From: Sulfidibacter corallicola
GTDB taxonomy: Bacteria > Acidobacteriota > Holophagae > Acanthopleuribacterales > Acanthopleuribacteraceae
NCBI RefSeq assembly: GCF_017498545.1
Contig: NZ_CP071793.1
Span: 496,001-560,000, forward strand
Direction: 5' to 3'
Length of the DNA: 64,000 nt
Shown here in pieces: positions 45,827-53,300 of this stretch (positions are counted from its first letter, which is position 1; each line of letters begins with the position of its first letter). Under the pieces are notes generated by a model, which was given only the letters and a program-made list of their open reading frames with translations, did not search any database and had not been told where the DNA came from. The position numbers were made by a program, and so were the translations under genes.

Positions 45827-46853
45827 TGAGCAGCCTCCGTTGGCCAACGAAAAGAACGTGTATGGACTTGAGAGTGTACTCGGATAGCTTGTGTTGGATT
45901 GAAAATCGCGGATCATGCCGCATCCGAGCCACAATATAGAAACAAAAGGGGAGCGAGGGAGAAACAATGCTCCTTATGTGACAAATGCCAAGTTCCAAAG
46001 ATATGGGGCCTGCCAGGAACGGGTTTTGGCAAATCGGGCATCGGGTAGGGATCATGGCAACCAGCCCCGATAGATGAGAAAACGGGTGGCCTCATCGTGC
46101 GGCGAGGCACACCGACCCCTCGGCGCGGACCGTTTTATAGCCTGGCCGTTCCGCCGGCACAAGTCGGGTGAGTCATATCGATGGTTTTTTTGCGGACTTT
46201 TGCCTTTGCTTTACGAAAACCCACCGGAGATTCGGTGATTTCGGGTTTCAGTTGATTTCTCGGTAGGCCACAGAAGCAACGGGGTTGAAGAGTGCTATCC
46301 ATTAGATCGTTTGGCTATTTTGGGCCTGTGAATGGCCGTGCCGGGTTTGGGCATCGGCAACCAGCAATCCGACTCTCGGCCGAGCGGCGACCTTGCGTTT
46401 TTTTCTCTCCGAAACGGCCAAGCGATTCTACTCAGGCGAGCGGGTAGCCGGGACCTGCAGATCTGCCGTACCCCGGTGGTCTCGGTGAACTCTCTTGAAA
46501 CAAAGTGGTGTTTTCTACCTGAGCTGGGTCTTGCCGTCGTCAAATCTTGATCAGGAAGCCAGGAATGAACGAAAACAGGAAAAACAGGACCATGATGTGT
46601 ACCAATTCCGGTCCTTTCCTGCTTTCCGATGTTCATGGGTTCCTGCTTCATTTTTCGGATGAATGACCCATGGCCCTTCGCCAGAAACCAGATATAGTGT
46701 TTCTTTCTCGAAATCGAGCTGGGTATGCCCGCTGGTTCGCGGCTCTTGTGGAATAAACCATGTAAAGCTCGAAGGTAAAGATAAAAATACCCGGTGGAAC
46801 AAGCTGCGTTTAGAGCGCCCGAATGCCGAGAGATTCGTCGTGCCAGGTAGGGG

Positions 46854-46917
46854 CATCAGGGGCGGTAAGCCCGCCGGATGAACTAGTCGAAGTAATCCAG
46901 GCGGGGAGTTCCAACAT
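46854..46917 (-). repeat. 64-bp copy of the dispersed intergenic repeat
   Basis: On the minus strand this reads TTGGAACTCCCCGCCTGGAT, then TACTTCGACTAGTTCATCCG and GCGGGCTTACCGCCCCTGATG; it aligns along its length with 9229-9293 at roughly three matches in four. It confirms that the array at 9001-9293 is a mobile or dispersed family. Confidence 0.72.
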
Positions 46918-46967
46918 ATTTTCGAGGGTCGGCGCGATTAAAACAGTCGGCTTCAAAATGTGCGGCG

Positions 46968-47020
46968 GGCACGGCCGGTATGGCACGGCCGGTATGGCAC
47001 GGCCGGTATGGCACGGCCGT
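46968..47020. repeat. 14-bp tandem repeat
   Basis: The unit GGCACGGCCGGTAT occurs three times exactly (46968, 46982, 46996) and a fourth time in part. It contains the palindrome CGGCCG. It is in non-coding DNA. Confidence 0.85.
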
Positions 47021-47222
47021 TAAGGCCGGCGCACCTACCGGGCCTTACCGGCCCTGCACCACGCCCCTCTCACAAATGCGGGAACTCCCAAGCGATTCGC
47101 TACGATTAGTTTCTGACCTGAAACCCAGTGGTCCGGCAATCCGGCCACCGGCCTGGGCGGCGACTCTGCGGTGAAAAAAAATGTTCGGAGCTTGAACCGA
47201 ACCCAGAACTCCATCCCCCGGG

Positions 47223-49574
47223 TCAATCCGGATTGGGGAGCAGCGCCGCGCATTTCTTGCCGAAACTGGCCATCAGCACCAAATCGGCGGTTTGGGTGTC
47301 CTTGCTGCTGAACACCAACCGCTTGCCGTCGGCCGTGATCGTGACGCAGTGCAGATCTTCTTGCGATCGCTCCAGCGTCTTCATCGTGTTCGTTTCGAAA
47401 TCATAATATCGAATGGTGTCCTCACCGGGTCGGTGATCCACGAAGTAGACGCCTCGCTCGGTGAAGTGCCAATCCTCGTTGGTGATGGGGTGCACCTCTT
47501 CCTGGTTTTCCGACATGGGCGGGTGGTCGAAGTCGTAGGCCATTTCCGGTTGGCCGCCGATCAGCGGGACGCGCCACACTCCGTTGCGATCCTGGCGAAG
47601 GAAAAACACGTGGACCCGGTCGCAGCCCAGCAACATGGTGTTGACCCCCAGATTGGTGATTGCCGCGGTCTCGCTGCCGTCGGCCCGCATGCGCCAGATC
47701 TCGAGGAACCCGTCGCGATTGGAGTTGAAGACGATGTGCTGGCCGTCCTTCGTCCAACGCGGATTGACCTCGATCCAATCGCCGCCGGTCAGCAGTCTCG
47801 GCGTGCCACCACGCGCCGGAACGCGGAACAGGCGCGTGTAGTCCGCGAAGACGAGGGTGGTACCGTCCGGTGACCAGTGGGCGACGCCGCTGGCCATCGA
47901 CTGGAGCTCCGTCAACATGCGCAGGTGCGTGCCGTTGGTACCGATGACCCATAATCCCGGTTTCCCGGTGCGGTCGGAAAGAAACGTCATGGCCTTGCCG
48001 TTCGGTGAGAAACTGGCGTTGTAGTCGGTTCGCGTCGAGGCCACCAAACGGTTCTTGGACATGGAGCCGTCTTTGCTCAGGTCGCGCATCCACAGATTGT
48101 AATCTTCCTGGATTTCGGCGAGTGCCATGGATTTGCCACCGGGGCGAATCGCAATCTTGAGCAGGCCGGTTTCGGTGGATTCCACACCCAGCCACTGGGG
48201 CTCTCCGCCATCGGGATTGACGACCCACAACCCCCGGCGAGAATCCCGATCCGAAGAAAACACGAGACCGGCTTGATCGGGGGTCCAATCCACGTCGAAC
48301 ACCATGTGGCCGTCGAAGGTGAGCTGGCGGGGTTGACCTTCGGGAAAACGCGATACGAAAATATCGTTCCCACGCGCCATGGAGCGTACGAAGGCGACCC
48401 ATTCACCATCCGGCGAAATCGCCGGCAAATAGTCGCCGAAAAACTGGGGCTCGGGGTCCGTGATCCGGCGTCGGTCGTTGGTCGCCAAGTCCAATAGAAA
48501 CAAGCGAAACGGGTTGCCTGGGCCTTCCTGGTGGGCCATGATCAGGTGGCTGCCGTCGGGCGTGATGGCCAGGCCGCCCAACTGGCCCTCGATGGTCGTG
48601 ATCTCGCTTTCGGGGCCGCCGAGTGCGGGCACCCGATATATTGCGGGGGTCTTGTATCCCTGGCGGAAAAAATAGAGGTAGTTGCCGTCGGGCGACCAGA
48701 CCGGGAAATGTTCGTTGCCCGGTTTGTGGGTGAGTCGCAGCAGGTGTTCTTCACCCAATTGTTTGACGTACAAATCCCAATTCGTTTTGGTTCCGCGGTC
48801 CCAGGCGAAGGCGAGGCGTCCGCCATCCGGGGAAAAGCGAGGCATCGATTCCGTGCCGATCAGGGTCGTCAAGGGTTGGAAAATCGGGCCCTTGTTGGTC
48901 CCTTTCTTCGTCCCGAAACCCTGTGCCGTCGTATGCTTTTCGCGCAGGAGCATCGCCAGGCTGAGCACCGCGGTGAGTGTCGTGAACACGACGGTCGTGA
49001 CCAGGATCTTGATCAGCCGGGTTCCCCCGATGTGGCGGATGCCGCCGCGTGTGCCGTCCGTTGGCCCGACCGGAACCGGTGGCCCTGAAGGGCCTCTGGC
49101 GCCGTGGTGCCGCTCTCGTTCACCCCCCGGGACCGCCATCGGACCCGAACCCAGGTGCAACGAGTGGCTCGCCGTGTCTGACGAATCGCAGGCCGGCTCG
49201 CCCAACGGCTGGACTTCGGCAATCAGGCGATATCCGCTTTTGGCGATGGTTTCGATGATTTGCGGGTTGCGGCTGCGGTCCTCCAAAAGCTGGCGTAGCT
49301 GAGATATGGTCCGCGACAACGCGCTGTCGGACACCGCCACATCCTTCCACACGCCGTCCATGAGCTCCGAACGCGACACCATTTGGCCCTGGCGCTCGGC
49401 GAGGTACAGCAATACGTCCATCTGCTTGGGCTGAACACGTTTTTCAATCGGTCTCTCTGAATCGGCCGACCGGATTCGGTTGAGGCTTGGCTCCACCTGC
49501 CAAGTGCCGATTCGAAATGCTCCAGTGCCGAACGGTCTCGGCGTTTTCCTGGATTCCGCTGCTGTTCCGTTCAT
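47223..49574 (-). CDS. Membrane-bound winged-helix regulator with TolB-like beta-propeller
   Basis: A 783-residue protein. Residues ~20-118 are an OmpR/CadC-type winged-helix DNA-binding domain (WQVEPSLNRI, then LLYLAERQGQMVSRSELMDG and IETIAKSGYRLIAEV). A Pro/Gly-rich linker leads to a single membrane helix (~187-210, KILVTTVVFTTLTAVLSLAM). Residues ~235-780 are PD40/TolB-type propeller repeats (MPRFSPDGGRLAFAW, FPVWSPDGNYLYFF and many similar). This CadC-like layout, with a cytosolic DNA-binding part and a periplasmic sensor, is common in Acidobacteriota. The propeller may bind a ligand or partner. GAGG precedes ATG 49574. Target genes are unknown; neighbours on both sides are long non-coding gaps. 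Confidence 0.9.
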   Translation of the reverse strand: MNGTAAESRKTPRPFGTGAFRIGTWQVEPSLNRIRSADSERPIEKRVQPKQMDVLLYLAERQGQMVSRSELMDGVWKDVAVSDSALSRTISQLRQLLEDRSRNPQIIETIAKSGYRLIAEVQPLGEPACDSSDTASHSLHLGSGPMAVPGGERERHHGARGPSGPPVPVGPTDGTRGGIRHIGGTRLIKILVTTVVFTTLTAVLSLAMLLREKHTTAQGFGTKKGTNKGPIFQPLTTLIGTESMPRFSPDGGRLAFAWDRGTKTNWDLYVKQLGEEHLLRLTHKPGNEHFPVWSPDGNYLYFFRQGYKTPAIYRVPALGGPESEITTIEGQLGGLAITPDGSHLIMAHQEGPGNPFRLFLLDLATNDRRRITDPEPQFFGDYLPAISPDGEWVAFVRSMARGNDIFVSRFPEGQPRQLTFDGHMVFDVDWTPDQAGLVFSSDRDSRRGLWVVNPDGGEPQWLGVESTETGLLKIAIRPGGKSMALAEIQEDYNLWMRDLSKDGSMSKNRLVASTRTDYNASFSPNGKAMTFLSDRTGKPGLWVIGTNGTHLRMLTELQSMASGVAHWSPDGTTLVFADYTRLFRVPARGGTPRLLTGGDWIEVNPRWTKDGQHIVFNSNRDGFLEIWRMRADGSETAAITNLGVNTMLLGCDRVHVFFLRQDRNGVWRVPLIGGQPEMAYDFDHPPMSENQEEVHPITNEDWHFTERGVYFVDHRPGEDTIRYYDFETNTMKTLERSQEDLHCVTITADGKRLVFSSKDTQTADLVLMASFGKKCAALLPNPD

Positions 49575-50549
49575 AGATCCTCGTCAAAAAATGGGAAGCC
49601 TATCTTATTTATCAAGGGTTGGGAACCATGGAGTGGTGGGTGCCGGCTCGATAACGCGCCACCTGGATCGGAAATGTCGAGATGAACTCCTATTTCAAGG
49701 CAGATGGAGTTGACCGGATCGGTTGGTCACTTGGATGCACTTGCTACTCGCTCAGCAACTTGGAACTCTGCATGGTTAACGGATTCCACGGAACCGGGGT
49801 TTTGTTGGATCCGCATCGAGCGGGTCTCTATCGAAGTCAATCGGATGTCCGCCTCTTCCCAATAAACTTTGGCAACCCCGATCTGTCGTTACGGGCCATC
49901 GAACAGGGCCTGGCTCGGGCATGGGCCTGCCGACTCGCTCCTTCATCTTATTTGGTTTTGCACCCGTAAGCACACTTCGTTTCTTGCTCTCAAAGGGTAC
50001 GAAGACTTTGCGAAGAAGAGATGTAAGTATCTTGATGGAAAAGTGTTGATTGCCCTGATCAGCCTTGTGACCGGGGGCGATGAATATCGGAAGAAAAAGC
50101 TTAGAATCCTGCCCGAAAATGCTGCGTAATCTCCCGGCAAAGGCTTGGGTCGGGGTGTTTTTGCACTCGGGCTTCGAGTCGGGCGCAGTTGGTCGCCTGA
50201 TTGGGCATGCCGCGGAATGTCCATCGCCTGGACGATGTCTCTTATGACAACCGCCCTGGCGAGTGCAGGAGAGCCCGATGAGTGTCGCCCCCGATCACCA
50301 CAATAAGAGGTTGCCCACCAAAAGATTGACGTTCCGAAGTTCCCGGTCCAAGTGGGAGGCCGGGTGGTCGAGCATAGCCAGACTCGAACATCCGGTATTT
50401 TGTCGCGGAACTTACCTCCTCTGAGTCGCGACAAGGTAACCACCCCTTCCAGGCGGACCGATTTTCCAAGGCGTTCATGGAATGCTGCAGACTATTCCAG
50501 CGCCTTTCATACAAGAGGGAGGCGGCACACCCACCGCCTCCCTATTTTT
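49575..50549. other. Intergenic region without supported genes
   Basis: About 975 bp. A plus-strand frame ending near 50129 has coding-like stretches but no start or domain I can support. The area includes the hairpin at 50517-50551 (listed separately). No repeat-family copy is evident. Confidence 0.4.
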
Positions 50550-50551
50550 TT
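50517..50551. terminator. Hairpin terminator at the end of the sulfatase-fold gene
   Basis: GGGAGGCGG and CCGCCTCCC form a nine-base stem with an eight-base loop. On the plus strand TATTTTTTT follows; on the minus strand (direction of the adjacent gene) the tail is TCTTGT. It abuts the stop codon of the gene at 50550 and could terminate in both directions, better on the plus strand. Confidence 0.6.
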
Positions 50552-52772
50552 ACGGTGACTCGGCGCCGGCCTTTTTGCGGAGGCGGGCCGCCTCGTCCTT
50601 GATGCCCACGATATCGAGTACCTCGGCGGCCTTTTGAAAGTTGGCGGGTTCGGGGTAGGTCTTCAGCCAGGAGTCGAGTCCTCTCAAAGCCTCCCTGGGT
50701 TTGCGCAGGCTGAACAACAGCAAGGCCTGGCTGGCATTGGCACCGCGGTGATTGGGGTACTCGCGAAGGGCACTTTCGAACAGCGACAGGGCGCGTTGCG
50801 GTTCGCTCTGGCGCGCGAGACTGTCGCCGAGAAAGAAGGCGAGATCGGCGGAAAGCTTGGGGGTGACGCCATCCTTCAGCAGTTCCCGCGCTTTTTCCAG
50901 GTGGGTGGTGGCCGGAGCGAGTTCGTTGCGGTCCAAATGGGCACGACCCACGGCGTAATGGCCCATGCCGAATGCCGAATCGCGGGCCAACTGCGCCTTG
51001 GCGATTCCCTCCGCGGCCTCGAACGCACGGTGTTTCAGTAAGACGGGCAGCAGGGTCTGCGCACCCATGCGCGGTTCCTGGTTCATGATCTTGTCGACCA
51101 GACCTTGAGTTTCCTGGACTTTGCCCAAGCCCAGCGAGGCATCGACCAGGCCCGTCATGGCCGACAGGTTACGCGGCGACATCGCCAGGGTTTCGGCGTA
51201 CAGGTACTCGGCCTTGTCGTACTTTTCCAGCCCCGTCAGCGCGCTGCCCAGGAGCAGCCGGGCGTCGACCATTTCCGGATATTGTTGCACTACCGCGCCG
51301 AGGAGCTGCTCCGCCTGTTCGAATTGGCCGTTGTTCAGCAGGCCGCCGCTGCGGGAGATGTTGTCGTAGAGCTCGAGAAACTGCTTTTCCGACAGTTGCT
51401 TGATGGTTTCACCTACTTGAAAACCCCCGCTGTATCCCAAAGACTCCAGCAGCGCGATATCCTCCTCGGAGATCTGGGTTTGTTCCTGGTTACCGGTGCC
51501 CAAGCGCTCGATCAGCGCCAGCGCGGTAGGTGGGATCGCGGCTTGGCCGAACCGATTCGCCTTCTCTGCGGGATCCTCGAACAGGTGGAACAATTGTTCG
51601 TCCGCTCCGCGAATGTAGTGGTTTTCGCGCTGAATGACGGATTGGAGGCGATGCCAGCCGTAATGTAGTTCGGCGTTGAGCGATTCGCTGTAGATGTCGC
51701 GTTTGGCATCGCGGCCTTCGCTGGAGAACAGGGAGACGCCGTCACAGTCGATGGAAAACCCGAGCAAATCGGCGATGGTGGGCGCCAGATCGAACAGGCC
51801 CGTGGCTTCTTCACGGACGGTACCGCCGTCTTCGCTGTTGGGAAGTTTGACGAGCAGCGGCACCTGAAGCGCTTCGCGATAGACCAGCAGGCCGTGTTCG
51901 GCCTCCCCGTGGTCGCCCAGACCCTCGCCGTGGTCGCTGGTCACGATGATCACCGATTTGTCGTAGAGATCGCGTTTCTTCAACTCCTCGATGAAACGGC
52001 CTATCAGGTGGTCGGCAAAGGCGATTTCACCGTCGTAGGCGTCCTTGCCCATGGAGGAAAAGGGTTCCGGTGCGTCGTAGGGCGAGTGGGGATCGTAGAG
52101 ATGCAGGAAGTAGAACAGGGGAGCGGAGGCTTCGGGCGAGTGTTGGGCATCCAGCCACGCGATGGCGAGGTTCAGGGTTTGGTCGCCGCGGCGTTGCGCG
52201 TAGGTGCGGGCCGTGTCGCGGCTGGTCACTTCCATGTCGTCGTCGTAGGTGTCGAACCCTTGATGAATCCCGGTTCCACGCCGCAGGACCATCGTCGAAA
52301 CCGCCGCGCCGGTGCGGTACCCGCGCTCCTTGAGCCGTTCCGCCAAAGTCACCTGTTCGTCGTTGAGGTAGAAGCCGATGTTGTCCCGGACGCCGGTCGT
52401 GGAAGGCAGGTTCCCCGTCATGATCGAAGCGTGGGAAGGCAGTGTTTGCGGCGTGTGGGCGTAGCTGTATTTGAAAAGGACGCTGTCGGTGGCCAGGGCG
52501 TCGATCGCCGGGGTTTTTCCATCGGCATACCCGTAGATGGGCAGCCGATCCGAGCGGAGCGTGTCGACGACGATCAAAAACACGGGTGCGTCCTTGTGTT
52601 CCGTCTTGGGGCTGCCACAGGAGATGGAGAGGATCAGGATCGCCGCGACCGTGATTCCCGGTGGAACGCGGTTGCCGCTTCGCCAGGCTCGGCGAGCCAG
52701 TGCCCGACAAATAGTAATGAAGGTGACGAAGGGGGATCGAGAGGGGGGCGGGTGAGCGTGAAGTCGGGTCAT
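50550..52772 (-). CDS. Sulfatase/alkaline-phosphatase-fold protein with TPR repeats
   Basis: A 740-residue membrane-anchored protein. After a hydrophobic segment near 40-52, the sulfatase-like domain spans ~60-410: VVDTLRSDRLPIYGY, PLFYFLHLYDPHSPYDAPEP and VTSDHGEGLGDHGEAEHG are its metal-binding motifs. At the site of the formylglycine Cys/Ser the sequence is TPQTLPSHASIMTG, so Thr110 stands there and His114 replaces Arg; a threonine nucleophile, as in LtaS-type phosphotransferases, is possible. Residues ~440-730 are TPR repeats. AAGGAC precedes the ATG. The combination of a periplasmic phospho- or sulfo-hydrolase fold with TPR is known in Acidobacteriota; the substrate is unknown. No formylglycine-generating enzyme is seen nearby. 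Confidence 0.85.
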   Translation of the reverse strand: MTRLHAHPPPSRSPFVTFITICRALARRAWRSGNRVPPGITVAAILILSISCGSPKTEHKDAPVFLIVVDTLRSDRLPIYGYADGKTPAIDALATDSVLFKYSYAHTPQTLPSHASIMTGNLPSTTGVRDNIGFYLNDEQVTLAERLKERGYRTGAAVSTMVLRRGTGIHQGFDTYDDDMEVTSRDTARTYAQRRGDQTLNLAIAWLDAQHSPEASAPLFYFLHLYDPHSPYDAPEPFSSMGKDAYDGEIAFADHLIGRFIEELKKRDLYDKSVIIVTSDHGEGLGDHGEAEHGLLVYREALQVPLLVKLPNSEDGGTVREEATGLFDLAPTIADLLGFSIDCDGVSLFSSEGRDAKRDIYSESLNAELHYGWHRLQSVIQRENHYIRGADEQLFHLFEDPAEKANRFGQAAIPPTALALIERLGTGNQEQTQISEEDIALLESLGYSGGFQVGETIKQLSEKQFLELYDNISRSGGLLNNGQFEQAEQLLGAVVQQYPEMVDARLLLGSALTGLEKYDKAEYLYAETLAMSPRNLSAMTGLVDASLGLGKVQETQGLVDKIMNQEPRMGAQTLLPVLLKHRAFEAAEGIAKAQLARDSAFGMGHYAVGRAHLDRNELAPATTHLEKARELLKDGVTPKLSADLAFFLGDSLARQSEPQRALSLFESALREYPNHRGANASQALLLFSLRKPREALRGLDSWLKTYPEPANFQKAAEVLDIVGIKDEAARLRKKAGAESP

Positions 52773-53300
52773 GGGCGTCCTTCCTGGTGAAGATCTCGGT
52801 GAGCCCGGCCATTGTAGCGCAGGTGCCCTGTCGGTGGGAGAAGGGAAGCGGCGCCGGGAGGCGGAGGACGGTCAACCCGGCCGGGAGGCCGGGTGATTCC
52901 TTTACCCTGAATATGATTACCTCCACGATCCCCAGCATCGGGTTCAGGGATTTGAATTCGGGATATTGAATACCGGTCCAATTTTAGTGATTCAATATTT
53001 TGTACTTTTCTTCAAGTGTTTGATTTTAATGGCGATGATTGCGATCGGTTTGTTTGGTGAAAAGTTGGCCCAAAAGATGCTTTTCTGCTTTACCAATCAG
53101 GATTTCGTTCGCATCCGCGTTCGGGCATGTGAGAGATGTACCGAAACGGATGGAATGTTGCATTCGTGGATTATTTTTCCACGCTCGCTTCAAGATGAAC
53201 CTGGGTCGAAAAAACTTGTGAATAGTCGTGCTTTTGTCGGGTGAAAGACTACTTACACTGGTAATGGACACCCGCTCTTTGATATTGGAGGAAAAGCACG
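52773..53300. other. Intergenic region upstream of the first TonB-dependent receptor
   Basis: About 528 bp. The first half carries a perfect hairpin (ACCCGGCC, loop GGGA, GGCCGGGT near 52875-52895) close to the sulfatase-fold start. The last ~115 bp are the conserved leader described separately. An AT-rich stretch at 52970-53050 is the likely promoter zone. Confidence 0.5.
53187..53300 (+). promoter_or_regulatory. Conserved leader of the first TonB-dependent receptor
   Basis: This ~114-bp stretch matches the region before the second receptor (57008-57122): GCTTCAAG, GACTT/AACTTG, TCGTGCTTTTGTCGGGTGAA and GACACCCGCTCT are shared blocks, ending in TTGGAGGAAAAGCACG before the ATG. Conservation outside coding sequence suggests a regulatory RNA leader or a duplicated promoter. 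Which of these it is cannot be decided by eye. Confidence 0.55.

Larger units (their letters stand above)
45827..47222. other. Long intergenic region with repeats
   Basis: About 1.4 kb between the PKD-repeat gene and the TolB-like regulator. No open frame has a convincing ribosome binding site or domain. It holds a copy of the dispersed repeat (46854-46917), a 14-bp tandem repeat (46968-47020) and, near 47080, a short echo of the family core (AAATGCGGGAACTCC, then AAGCGATTCGC). Nothing else is recognised. Confidence 0.5.

Noticed and set aside
46295..46651. Several short frames in the 45.8-47.2 kb gap
   Set aside because: None has a convincing start, and they overlap repeats or each other.
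49869..50129. Plus-strand frame with a toxin-like tail (LKGYEDFAKKRCKYLDGKV)
   Set aside because: It has a faint resemblance to RelE-type toxins, but there is no start with a ribosome site, no antitoxin and no full domain; at best a decayed fragment.
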